From positions 24,230,743-24,294,742 of the forward strand of contig CP154956.1 of NCBI GenBank assembly GCA_039621445.1: DNA of 64,000 nucleotides, read 5' to 3'. The position numbers were made by a program, and so were the translations under genes. Positions 1 through 9,002 of the stretch are shown piece after piece. Source of the stretch: Euglena gracilis (lineage: Eukaryota; Euglenida; Euglenophyceae; Euglenales). The first letter of the stretch is position 1, and each line of letters starts with the position of its first letter. The notes beneath the pieces are model-generated. The model was given only the letters and a program-made list of their open reading frames with translations. It was not told where the DNA came from and made no database searches.

Positions 1-152
1 TAGGGTTAGGTCGACTTGCACCCGAAAAGGGGTTGGCGGATAAAGGGGGTTTATTTTGTTAATGAAAGGGATAGGGTTAGGTCGACTTGCACCCGAGAAG
101 GGGTTGGCGGATAAAGGGGGTTTATTTTGTTAATGAAAGGGATAGGGTTAGG
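1..152. repeat. 71-base tandem repeat starting with a telomere-like motif
   Basis: Units begin at 1, 72 and 143 with TAGGGTTAGGTCGACTTG. The first two run for 71 bases; the third diverges after the GTCGACTTG block, where the next satellite begins. TAGGGTTAGG looks like one and a half TTAGGG telomere units, but each unit carries it once only, so this is not a telomere. No gene is visible here. Confidence 0.8.
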
Positions 153-171
153 TCGACTTGGGGTGACACAC

Positions 172-1672
172 TGTGGGTAACACAAGGGATTTTGTTATTT
201 TGGGGCCCTGGGACAGTTGAGCAACAAAAGGGATTTGCCTCCCAAAACGGCTGGGAAACACAAGGGATTTTGTTATTTTGGGGCCCTCGAACAGTTGGGC
301 AACAAAAAAGATTTGCCCCCCAAAACGGCTGGGTTACACAAGGGATTTTTTTATTTTGGGGCCCTCGAACAGTTGGGCCAGAAAAGGGATTTGCCCACCA
401 AAACGGGTGGGCAACACAAGGGATTTTGTTATTTTGGGGCCCTCGAACAGTTGGGCAACAAAAGGGATTTGCCCCCCAAAACGGCTGGGTTACACAAAGG
501 ATTTGCCTCCCAAAACGGCTGGGTAACACAAGGGATTTTTTTTATTTTGGGGCCCTCGAACAGTTGGGCCAGAAAAGGGATTTGCCCACCAAAACGGGTG
601 GGCAACACAAGGGATTTTGTTATTTTGGGGCCCTCGAACAGTTGGGCAACAAAAGGGATTTGCCCCCCAAAACGGCTGGGTTACACAAAGGATTTGCCTC
701 CCAAAACGGCTGGGTAACACAAGGGATTTTTTTTATTTTCGGGCCCTCGAACAGTTGGGCAAGAAAAGGGATTTGCCCCCCAAAACGGCTGGGTTACACA
801 AGGGATTTGCCTCCCAAAACGGGTGGGTAACACAAGGGATTTTGTTATTTTGGGGCCCTCGAACAGTTGGGCAACAAAAGGGATTTGCCCCCCAGATCAG
901 TTGGGAAACAAAAGGGATTTGCCTCCCAAAACGGGTGGGCAACACAAGGGATTTTTTTTATTTTGGGGCCCTCGAACAGTTGGGCAACAAAAGGAATTTG
1001 CCCCCCAAAACGGCTGGGTTACACAAGGGATTTGCCTCCCAAAACGGGTGGGTAACACAAGGGATTTTGTTATTTTGGGGCCCTCGAACAGTTGGGCAAC
1101 AAAAGGGATTTGCCCCCCAGAACAGTTGGGCAACAAAAGGGATTTGCCCCCCAAAACGGCTGGGTTACACAAAGGATTTGCCCCCCAAAACGGCTGGGTA
1201 ACACAAGGGATTTTTTTATTTTGGGGCCCTCGAACAGTTGGGCAAGAAAAGGGATTTGCCCCCCAAAACGGCTGGGTTACACAAGGGATTTGCCTCCCAA
1301 AACGGGTGGGTAACACAAGGGATTTTGTTATTTTGGGGCCCTCGAACAGTTGGGCAACAAAAGGGATTTGCCCCCCAGATCAGTTGGGAAACAAAAGGGA
1401 TTTGCCTCCCAAAACGGGTGGGCAACACAAGGGATTTTTTTTATTTCGGGGCCCTCGAACAGTTGGGCAACAAAAAGAATTTGCCCCCCAAAACGGCTGG
1501 GTTACACAAGGGATTTGCCTCCCAAAACGGGTGGGTAACACAAGGGATTTTGTTATTTATGGGCCCTCGAACAGTTAGGCAACAAAAGGGATTTGCCCCC
1601 CAGATCAGTTGGGAAACAAAAGGGATTTGCCCCCCAAAACGGGTGGGTAACACAAGGGATTTTGTTCGTTTT
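172..1672. repeat. Composite satellite array, 78- and 112/113-base spacing
   Basis: The landmark GGGGCCCTCGAACAGTTGGG recurs near 280, 358, 436, 549, 627, 740, 852, 965, 1077, 1223, 1335, 1448 and 1560. Spacings are 78, 78, 113, 78, 113, 112, 113, 112, 146, 112, 113 and 112. The longer spacings are one or two extra copies of a 34-35 base subunit (AAAGGGATTTGCC...CCCAAAACGG...GGGT) added to the 78-base unit. Long open frames on both strands exist only because the units rarely contain stops; they change frame from unit to unit and are not genes. A single degenerate copy in the other orientation lies near 54,381-54,424. Confidence 0.9.
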
Positions 1673-1683
1673 TTTTTCTTGGG

Positions 1684-1850
1684 AGGGGGGGGGAGGTCGT
1701 GGGGTGGGCCGACCCTAAGTCGACCCTGAGCTGGCAGGGGGGGGGAGGTCGTGGGGTGGGCCGACCCTAAGTCGACCCTACGGTTGTAGGGGGGGGGGGG
1801 AGGTCGTGGGGTGGGCCGACCCTAAGTCGACCCTAGGGTCTGCCCACAAG
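1684..1850. repeat. G-rich repeat, about 52-55 bases, three copies
   Basis: GAGGTCGTGGGGTGGGCCGA followed by CCCTAAGTCGACCCT starts at about 1693, 1745 and 1800. Copies are separated by poly-G runs of variable length. There is no coding evidence. Confidence 0.75.
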
Positions 1851-1885
1851 GGGTTTCTAGGGTCGCCGCCCACTCCACAGCCTCG

Positions 1886-1990
1886 GGGGGGGTCGACCAT
1901 AGCGACCTTTGGCGACCTTTGGCGACCGTGGGCAGACCCTAGGGTCTGCCCACAACCCCCCCCCCCCAGGCCAGATCCGGGAGCCCCTGC
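1886..1990. repeat. Dispersed repeat with a 26-base perfect palindrome
   Basis: Repeated GGCGACCTTT units lead into a palindrome at 1928-1953 (arms GTGGGCAGACCCT / AGGGTCTGCCCAC), then a C-run and GGCCAGATCCGGGAGCC. The same block occurs inverted at 54,263-54,345 and, with half of the palindrome, at 54,485-54,570. Confidence 0.75.
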
Positions 1991-2059
1991 TAAACTGCTC
2001 CGTTTGTATTACGGCCAACAACGTGTGTGTTTTTTGGTTCCTGTTGCTGTTCCTGTTTG

Positions 2060-2330
2060 CTTTTCAATGGCAAAAAACTGGCCAGTTTTGGGCCAGATGT
2101 GGTGGCCAGTTTTGGCCACAGTTTTGGGCAGAAGCTGGCTAGTTTTGGGCCACATGCTGGCCAGTTTTGGGCCACAGTTTTGGAGTGCTGGCCAGTTTTG
2201 GGCCACATGCTGGCCGGTTTCTTGGCCAGATGTGGCGGTCAGTTTTGGGCCACACGTGCTGGCCACTGTTGGGCAGAAGTGCTGGCCAGTTTTGGGCCAC
2301 ATGCTGGCCAGTTTGGGGCCAGGTGTAGAG
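2060..2330. repeat. Minisatellite of GGCCAGTTTTGGGCCACATGCT type
   Basis: Imperfect units of about 20-45 bases built on CTGGCCAGTTTTGGGCCACA follow each other across the segment. A related array (TTTGGGCCACAGTTATGGGCC) lies at 4,975-5,135. Open frames here are products of the repeat. Confidence 0.75.
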
Positions 2331-2985
2331 AGGGTTTGGTGCAGGGGGTTTTGGCTTCCACTGGGGGGAAAAAATTGAAGGCCGAAAAAATTCATTGGGA
2401 AAATATTGGCATCCAGAAATCCTGCAAAATTTTTCCGGCTTTGAAAATCCTGCCTCAAAATTTTCAAAATCACCCTTTTTCCAGTCATCTCGCAAACAAA
2501 ACCTGCCAATTTTTTCTGGGCTGTTTTCAGGTTTGGCACCAATTTTTTCGGCTTCCAATTTTGTCTAGCTTCAATTCCCCCCCCCCCGGTACGGGGTGGG
2601 GTGGCCTGGGGGGGGCTTCTGCAGGTGGCGTGGTCTGGGGTGGGGTTGGTTTTTTGTCCATTTTATCGGGAGGGTTCTGCGGAGTAGGGGTGGACTTCTG
2701 CAACTGCGGGCCTTTGGCTGGGGGGGGGGGGGGGGGCAAAAAAAAATCTCCCGTTGGAGTCACCAGCGGGATTCTCCGCAAAAGGCAAGTATAATCAATC
2801 TGAAGCACTCCTCAAGAAAGTGTTTTTTTCTGTCTGCCAGTAGGAAATGCCGTCACCGTGGGGAAGGACTGTGGCCAGCGGAAGAAAAACAGATCCCCCT
2901 CGCAGCGCTTCGCACTGTGGAATTTTTGGAAATTTTCCTCGCGAAAAATTCGAATAATTCAACTTTGAAAAATTCGAATTATTCG
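2331..2985. other. No gene recognised
   Basis: A moderately A/T-rich stretch is followed by C and G homopolymer runs (about 2,578-2,590 and 2,720-2,735). The part from about 2,800 may belong to the LTR remnant that ends near 3,049, but I cannot fix its left edge. Confidence 0.5.
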
Positions 2986-3090
2986 AAACGGAAAAAAACG
3001 CCGAACCCTGCACCGAAGGCTGAAAGCGAGGAAAAGAGTTGGACGCACACTTGGTAGCAGTTTAGGTTTTCGATCCTTTTGACCGCAAAC
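2985..3090 (+). mobile_element. LTR 3' edge and primer-binding site of a lost gypsy element
   Basis: GTTGGACGCACACT then TGGTAGCAG then TTTAGG, and a little later CGATCC, matches the junction of the intact element at 20,011-20,050 (TTGGACGTACACT, TGGTAGCAGATTTAGG, CGATCC). TGGTAGCAG is complementary to the 3' end of eukaryotic initiator methionine tRNA. The preceding G/A-rich stretch also resembles the LTR end (AAAGCGAGGAAAAGAGTTGG). No gag or pol follows, so it is a truncated relative of the chromovirus. Confidence 0.65.
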
Positions 3091-3208
3091 GGTGGAGTGG
3101 TGCCTCGCCTATAGGCGATTACAGGCACTACAAGCCGTTTCCGGCCAAAGCCGTACACACGGACACGTCCTCTGACGGTTCGCAGTATACGCTGCTTCTA
3201 TATCAAGA

Positions 3209-3327
3209 AAGACCCCCCCTACACGGACTTTGTCCTGAGTCCGGTGGGGGGGGCACGGACTTTGTCCGAAGGACAAAGTCCGTGCCCCCCCCACCGGACT
3301 CAGGACAAAGTCCGTGTAGGGGGGTCT
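3209..3327. repeat. Near-perfect inverted repeat, arms about 58 bases, 3-base loop
   Basis: The left arm 3209-3267 and right arm 3271-3327 are reverse complements with loop GAA. The only difference I find is one base in a C/G run (7 against 6). Within each arm the block GGACTTTGTCC / GGACAAAGTCC occurs twice, so several smaller hairpins are also possible. A third partial copy follows at about 3,335-3,380. Confidence 0.9.
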
Positions 3328-3990
3328 TGCTTTAAGTCCGTGTACTGCCCCCCCTCCGACTCAGGACAAAGTCGGTGTATCCTAATGAGGAACATTAGTG
3401 TCGCTCAGGGTACACTTGTCTTTGTCTTCACAGCTCCATGTTGCCCGCACAAGTCGTAAACGTCGCTGAGGTTGTCTTGGGACCTTTGCCAACACCCGCA
3501 AAGTTGTTGGCAGGGTTGAAGGTGGCAGTTGAACCCCAGAACACAGAAACTACGGACACAGAGCTTTTTGGGGATGTTTTCACCCAAACTGTGCCCCAGC
3601 CCAGGGCAGCGTCAAAAATCAGAAGGGGGGATATACCGCCTCGCCAATTTTCAAAAAGTTGCGAACTGCGAGGCTACCGGTCTGCCAATTAATGCGCGTT
3701 CACTTTAATTGTCGTCACTTTAATGCGCAGGAGGGTGACCTGCGCATTTTGGTGGTCACAAATATACGCGAAATATTCGCGCAATATGGGAGATTCCCAA
3801 ATTGGTGATCCTAATAAGTCAGGACGGGCCGATTTGTTGTGAAGCAGCCACGTCCGAACCAAGAAAACTTCTGTGGATGGTGTGTTGAGAACAGTGTCCC
3901 ATTTCCCTTGTTTTCCCTATCATCCCACCCAGTGAGGATGATGCAGCCTGAAAAAGAATGGAATTGCAGGTCGCAGTGGCCAAGGGCATG
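3328..3990 (+). other. No recognised gene; 84-codon open frame
   Basis: An open frame at 3438-3692 (starts MLPAQVVNVAEV) has non-repetitive composition and lies downstream of the primer-binding-site remnant. It could be a piece of a gag leader or nothing. I recognise no domain. Confidence 0.2.
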
Positions 3991-3995
3991 AAGAG

Positions 3996-4252
3996 CTCCC
4001 CTGCAAGATGTCTACAAGATTGAAGGTTCTTTTCCAAATTTTGATGCACGACACCCTTTTTCAACTTTTAGGTGTTGGAACTGTGCCTGTTGGTCGTGTG
4101 AGACTGGTGTCTTGAAGCATGGTGATGTGGTCACTTTCTCACCCAACAACTTGACCACTGAAGTCAAGTCTGTGGAGATGCACAACGAGGCTCTGAGCGA
4201 GGCTGTCCCTGGCGACAACCTTGGCTTCAACGTGAAGAACGTGTCTGTCAAG
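3996..4252 (+). pseudogene. EEF1A: Elongation factor 1-alpha, internal fragment with one intron
   Basis: EF-1alpha is the GTPase that delivers aminoacyl-tRNA to the ribosome. Two blocks match its domain 2. The first, 3996-4025, reads [11 protein letters not shown]. The second, 4072-4252, contains VGTVPVGRV, then [20 protein letters not shown] and ends [14 protein letters not shown]. They are separated by a 46-base GT...AG intron (4026-4071) placed in the middle of the conserved glycine codons. One base is missing after VGRV (near 4,110), which shifts the frame, and an in-frame stop lies just before APLQD. After NVSVK the match ends at a C/G tract. The start, the GTP-binding domain and the C-terminus are absent. 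It is a degenerate gene copy that kept an intron, so it is not a processed retrocopy. Confidence 0.85.
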
Positions 4253-4974
4253 TTCAGTGGGATTTGGCTAATTGTCGCCCCCCCAAGGGGGGGGCGACTA
4301 TTAGGGGGGGGTGACAAATAGGGGGGGGGGTCACGTTAATGTCCGCTCCCCAAACAGTAGCACTTTCTGAGTGTTTATTTTTTTGACATGTCACATGGCT
4401 GGCAAAACAAAGCCCTGGTGGGGTTCAAGCATTTGCTGGACGAGGAGAGCGACATGGAGAACAACCCGGAAGACCCATGGTGAAAGCCCCTGGAGGGTTT
4501 CAAGATTTGAACTACCTCTACCTGAAGTTTCTAGTTTCAAGTGAAGCTGAGTGCAAGTCAAATCATCAAGTATCAAGAACAATGTCGGGAAACAAGTTAC
4601 AAGATACAAGGGAAGTCCTGTCCAAGGTGTGAAATGAAGTGGTGGACAGGGCTTATCATCCCCTTTTTGCAGATGCTGCAGAACTTCACCATTCTGTGAC
4701 GTTTTTGGTTTGCTACCCGGATTCTTGGTCTGGTGGCTGCCTGGGCTTGGTGGCCCCATTGGCATTTTTATGTCAACCTGATCATGTCCATGGATTGGAT
4801 TTGGGCTGTGGACTGGATTAAAGCTGCGAACTGTCACTTGTTTCTTTTCTGCTGCCTCAATGCATTGTGAACTTTTTTGGGAAGGGGATGTGATCTGTCA
4901 ATTGGCATGGATCTAAATGTTGGATCTTCCATCTGCAGTTTTTTTCCACAGTGGGGGACCAGTTTTGTTCAACT
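4253..4974. other. C/G inverted tract, then no recognised gene
   Basis: GTCGCCCCCCCAAGGGGGGG and its follow-on (4277-4305) form a short hairpin, and G-runs continue to 4,335. From 4,340 to 4,974 the sequence is of mixed composition, with no protein or RNA gene that I can support. Confidence 0.5.
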
Positions 4975-5135
4975 GGGGGGGGGGGGGCAGCTTTGGGCCA
5001 CAGTTATGGGCCACTTTGGGCCTGAGGCGTGCCACAATAAAGGCCACGTTTGGGTGCCACAGTTATCAGCCAGATGGGTGGCACAGTTATGGGCCAATTT
5101 TTGGCCACGGGTGGGGCCACAGTTTTTTGACCATC
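4975..5135. repeat. Minisatellite of TTTGGGCCACAGTTATGGGCC type
   Basis: Irregular units built on GGGCCACAGTTATGGGCCA, related to the array at 2,060-2,330. Confidence 0.6.
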
Positions 5136-5159
5136 TGGGTCAGGCTTCTTTTTAAGTCA

Positions 5160-5600
5160 CCCGATCCCCCTCCCCCGGGGGGGGGGGGGGGTGGGTGGGG
5201 GGGGCCGACCCGGCCCCCCAGGGGGGGGGGGGGGTCCCGCGCCGGAGGCGCTGGGTATACCTTTTCGGCGCGAAGCGCCGAAAATTTTGAAAATTGCCTT
5301 TAACGGGCCCGATTTTTGGGGGTCCCCCCCCCCCCCCGGCGGTGCCACCCTGGGTGGGTGGGGGGACCCCCCCTCCCCCCCGGGGGTCTTAAAAACTCTG
5401 CGCGCGGCCAAAAAAGCACTTTTTTGGTCAAAAATGGCCCAAAAATGGCAAAAAATGACCACTTTTTGGACCCGAAAATCACCGATTTTAGGATGCGTTC
5501 CGCCCGCGCGGCCGCCCTCCGCCCCCCCTCCCCCCCCCTCCCCCCCCGCGCGGCCGCTCGCCCCCCCCAGCCCCCCCCCCCACTGTGCCTAGCCTCCTTC
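5160..5600. repeat. C(n)/G(n) palindromic tracts with a GC hairpin
   Basis: Runs of 8-18 C or G are arranged as C(n)G(n) palindromes (for example around 5,165-5,190 and 5,320-5,345). A hairpin at 5262-5284 has stem TTTTCGGCGC / GCGCCGAAAA and loop GAA; a smaller one at 5239-5251 has loop GGA. Open frames rich in Pro, Gly and Ala here are composition artefacts. Confidence 0.7.
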
Positions 5601-6059
5601 ATTGTTCATCTTTTGGATGATGAATGGGAGCCACAGGGATTTAGTTCATGATTGAGTAAATGATGCTCATTTGGTTCATTTTACACAGGACATTGAGATT
5701 AAGACAGAGTTGATTTCAATGGAAAGAATTCAAGTCAAAGATTCAATTAACAAAGTTGGATTTGAATGGAAAGAAGTTTTGAGACTGACCAAGTGTTTTG
5801 AAGTCAATTGAAGGTGTGCCTTTTTTTCAAATGAGAAGTTTGTTGAAGATGCTTGAAGGGTCCTTGGCAAGCAACGGTTCCACCTTAATTGGTTTGTGCG
5901 GCCTTGATTTTTCTGTTGTCCATGTTCTTGTGTGTTAGTTTTAAGTTTTTGAAGCTTTTTTGACGAAATTTGTGATGGTCAGTTTTGGACCGATGGGTGA
6001 TTTTGTTCCAAAAAATAGCCAAAAATGGCCAAAAACGGGCAGTTTTTGCCACTTTTTTG
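5601..6059. other. No gene recognised
   Basis: A/T-rich sequence without a convincing open frame, splice signals or repeat structure. Confidence 0.5.
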
Positions 6060-6125
6060 GGGGTCCCACGCACAAATCGACATCTCTGTAGACACGGGTT
6101 CGAATCCCGGTCGTTGGGGGCGACT
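6060..6125 (+). pseudogene. 3' half of a tRNA-like unit
   Basis: A good B-box-like T arm (CGGGTTCGAATCCCG, 6098-6112) stands without a credible acceptor or D arm in front. It is probably the remnant of a tRNA-derived SINE head, like the fuller unit 90 bases downstream. Confidence 0.45.
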
Positions 6126-6188
6126 TCCTGTTTTCTCTGAGGCGGCAAAAATAATTTTCATAAAAGTACACGGACGAGAATGATATCG

Positions 6189-6263
6189 CCCCCCGTGGCA
6201 TAGCGGCGGTTGTGTGGTTAGCGTGTGATCGGTAGGTCGCGGGTTCGAATCCCGCCGGGGGGC
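6189..6263 (+). tRNA. tRNA-like unit, probable head of a SINE
   Basis: The acceptor stem CCCCCCG (6189-6195) pairs perfectly with CGGGGGG (6256-6262). The T arm GCGGG-TTCGAAT-CCCGC (6239-6255) is perfect and contains the pol III B box GGTTCGAATCC. TGGCATAGCGG at 6196 fits the A box. The 43 bases between have the normal total length, but I cannot fold a proper anticodon stem and therefore give no anticodon. Loss of the anticodon stem with both promoter boxes kept is typical of a tRNA-derived SINE. It directly abuts the truncated non-LTR fragment at 6,300-6,817. Confidence 0.55.
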
Positions 6264-6299
6264 AACTTCGTGTTTTTCCTGATTTGACGCGACGAGGAG

Positions 6300-6817
6300 A
6301 GGGAAGCGGTGGCTGCTTTTCGGAAGGAGGGAATTTTTTTTTTTGGTCCGGCCGGCTGGCAAGACAGACATTGGTCCGGCTTGACGGACGGCTGGCGAAA
6401 AAATGCTTCGTCCGGACAGACGGCTGGGCGTCCAGCATTGGTCCGGCTGAAGAGGTCCGGACGGCTCGGACGGACGGACGGCCAGCCGCCCCCGAAGGAA
6501 AGGTAATCGTTTACTGGGATGCGCGGTGGAGGCTCTGGTGGGTGAAGATCACGCAGCCTTTGAATCACTTTTGGGTCATCATCCTCACCTGAAACCAATG
6601 GGGGCACTGCGGGCGGTGGTGCAATCGGGGAGATGGAAATTTGTGATGCTGGCGCCATGTCAATATCCTCACCCGAAGCCAATGGTGGGTTTGTAGCAGG
6701 CCCAGGGTTACTTTCAATGTCCCCGCAGGTCAGTAAGGACCGACCTCTGCCTGCTCCCCCTGATGATGCCCGGCTAGGCGGTGTGCTGTCTTTTGCAGGT
6801 GTGTAATGCACAAGCAC
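6300..6817 (-). pseudogene. 5' end of an RLE-type non-LTR retrotransposon ORF, with 2A peptide
   Basis: The frame opens at 6817. Residues 26-40 read RSLLTCGDIESNPGP; the last part (6698-6727) is the 2A consensus DxExNPGP, at which ribosomes skip one peptide bond. The same position near the N-terminus carries 2A in the longer element at 36,443-42,600, so this is the start of a related element. After about residue 108 the protein becomes a low-complexity Pro/Ser/Arg run derived from imperfect GTCCGGACGG repeats (6,330-6,490). The frame then runs into the tRNA-like unit. No RT is present: the element lost everything downstream. Confidence 0.7.
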
Positions 6818-7074
6818 TTTTCTTTGTTTGGCCGACGTCTTTTCCGGTCAGCGAGGGAACCTGGGGGTTGTCAAGTTCATTTTGCTAAGGTGCCCCGGTT
6901 GCAGGCCAGGAGAATCTGGGAGAACTGGCTGGCTGGGGGGCCACTGTTGCGGGTCAAACTGCGGCTGTGCCGTCTGGCTGGGGGGCCAATGTTGCAGGCC
7001 AAAATGTGGATAGGCGTGGGTTGATAGTTTGTTGGAGCCTTTTCAGGCTAAAGGACTCTTCAGGCAATTGGTAC
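6818..7074. other. No gene recognised
   Basis: Mixed sequence with two loose GGCTGGCTGGGGGGCCA repeats (about 6,930-7,000). Confidence 0.4.
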
Positions 7075-7275
7075 AAAATGGTGCCAGGGGGGGGCTTTGC
7101 AGGCCTATGGCCTTTACAGGCCATTGGGACAAAATGGTGCAACAGGATGAAATGGTGTCACAGGGGGGCCTTTGCAGGCCCAGGGCCTTTACAGGCCACT
7201 GGGTCAAAATGGTGCAACAGGCCGAAATGGTGTCACATGGGGGGCCTTTGCAGGCCCAGTGACTTTGAAGGACAC
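7075..7275. repeat. Minisatellite with GGGGGGCCTTTGCAGGCCC core
   Basis: Three to four units of about 60 bases: GGGGGGCCTTTGCAGGCC, then CAGGGCCTTTACAGGCCA, CTGGG and CAAAATGGTG. The same GGGGCCTTTGCAGGCCC core is repeated at 49,645-49,770. Confidence 0.75.
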
Positions 7276-8040
7276 TGGGGTAAAATGGTGTCACTGAGAG
7301 GTTGGGGTGAATGTTTTTGGATGTCAAGTTAAAACTGCTGCAAAATGTGTCACAGCTTTTGGTGTACATTTACTGAGGGTTTGCCACTACAATTGATCAG
7401 AAGTTTGGGATTCAATGCAGAAAACAGAAGAGAAGACACTGGCCCCTTACCCTGGTCGCTGCAAAACATCCATCGGACAAACATAATCCTCACAATCACC
7501 TATATCCCCACCATTTTTGACCATTTCTGGAAGATTGAGGACCTTTTGAGATAACTTTTTCAGATAGGTTTAGAGAATGTTTTTGTTCCTGCCAATGAAA
7601 ATGATGAACCACCACCCCCCCAAAAAACACATTTTACCAATATCTTTGGCTCTGTCCTTTCAAAAGTGCCAGTGCTTGGTACCGGCTGTTGCAGGTGGAC
7701 GTTGTCAGCTTGACCCATGTCTAGCAGAGTGCAGGAATATGCAGAATAACTCCTCAAGGTATGCAGTGCAAAAAATGCAAGTTGAAAGAAATTTATTTTA
7801 GGACCTTTTGGACAGCTATCTTTCTGCTAAAAAGAAATGTCAAAAAAATCACTCCAGTTTTTAATTTTTTTTGCAATGCCACTTAATATGAAACACGGTT
7901 CATTTGCTGCAAAATAATTTGCAGTTATGTTTAATAGGAAACAAAAAAAAAACTTCAACAAAGCAAGGCATGGTAATCTTGCACAAGTCTTTTAAATACT
8001 GAATACTAATGCAGTGGGGGTGCAATGCAATCACTGGGGG
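7276..8040. other. No gene recognised
   Basis: Only short open frames without recognisable domains, then A/T-rich sequence (7,780-8,000) before the GGTCGCGG-rich insertion site of the next element. Confidence 0.5.
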
Positions 8041-8077
8041 TGTACGGGTCGCGGGCGGGGTCGCGGGGGGGTCGCGG

Positions 8078-8977
8078 TAGCATTGCAAATTTCGCGTAAT
8101 TTAAGATTTATAAATTACGTTTTTTCGTAAGTTACGGTAACTTACTGAAATTTATGAAATTCATGAAATTTATGAAATTTAATTTTTTTGGAAAAATTCA
8201 CCTCAGCCCCAACCTCAAAAACCAAATTTCACAGCTTTCCCTCACATCTGGCAACAGTGGCAGGCCACAGCACACCTCCACAGCCGTGGCTTTGTTGTCC
8301 GATTTGAAATCTGCCATTGGGCATGGCCAAGGGGAAAGTTGGAAAAAGTGAAAGAATGCAATTGCCAAAACCAAAACGACAACCAATCACAACGAAATGA
8401 AATCAGTTCAACCACGACACCCAAAATCATTAAAAAAAATGTGCTAACCTGGGGTCAGACCCCCTCGGCACTGCAAATGGGTACCCCCCCCTGGTGAGCC
8501 GACCCCCTCGGCACGGCACGCCGAACCATGACCCGAACAATGACAACCACCAGGTTTTAAAGCTGGCATCATTGACCACTTGACCATTTGAGGAATGGCA
8601 AGGATTTCATTGCACATTGACGAAGCCTTTTGACACACTAGACAAATGAAGCACAGATCATAAATGTGAATTTTTCAATTATTCCACAATGAATTTTGCC
8701 ACAAAAGTCGAAGCAAAAAAGACGAGGTGGGAGTCGAACCCACGACCGCAGGGTTAACGAGCGCACGCTCTACCACTCGGCTACTCACCTTCTGGATGTT
8801 ATAGCCGCTTTTCCGTAAAATGATCACGTTTTTGAACAAAAAAGACATGGGCAATCCCAAATTTCAAAAGGCCTCGAAAACAAAAATTACACGTCCGTAC
8901 TTTAAAAATTAATTACGCTGTAAGTTACCTGTAAGTTACACGCGAAACTCACATTTGTAAATTACGTCGGAATGCTA
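8078..8977. mobile_element. Non-autonomous hAT-type element (900 bases)
   Basis: The ends are inverted: TAGCATTGCAAATTTCGCGT at 8078 and, reversed from 8977, TAGCATTCCGACGTAATTTA. Both subterminal regions carry GTAAGTTAC and CGTAATTTA-like motifs. It is flanked by a perfect 8-base direct repeat GGTCGCGG (8070-8077 and 8978-8985), and 8 bases is the hAT target duplication. The flanks are part of a GGTCGCGGGGG repeat, so the duplication is partly ambiguous. Inside there is no transposase, only a tRNA-like unit (8720-8790). Confidence 0.7.
8720..8790 (-). tRNA. tRNA-like gene, possible tRNA-Asn(GTT), with pol III terminator
   Basis: On the minus strand the acceptor AGGTGAG pairs with CTCGTCT (two G-T pairs), the T arm GTGGG-TTCGACT-CCCAC is perfect, the A box (TAGCCGAGTGG) and B box (GGTTCGACTCC) fit the consensus, and a run of T at 8715-8720 is a pol III stop. 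Total length of 71 is normal. The anticodon stem has two mismatches and the base before the putative anticodon GTT is C rather than T. It may therefore be a decayed tRNA or a SINE head, not a working tRNA-Asn. It lies inside the 8,078-8,977 element. Confidence 0.5.
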
Positions 8978-9002
8978 GGTCGCGGGGGGGTCGCGGGGGG
9001 AA

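Noticed and set aside
1-152. Chromosome end
   Set aside because: The telomere-like word occurs once per 71-base unit and is not a run; other telomere-like runs are internal and inside a transposon.
87-1729. Overlapping open frames of 60-250 codons on both strands in the satellite
   Set aside because: They repeat with the 78/112-base units and change frame from unit to unit; there is no protein-like conservation.
5191-5651. Pro/Gly-rich proteins on both strands
   Set aside because: Products of C/G homopolymer runs.
5885-6438. Minus-strand proteins with RTRDLPITR-type sequence
   Set aside because: These are antisense readings of the tRNA-like units at 6,060-6,263.
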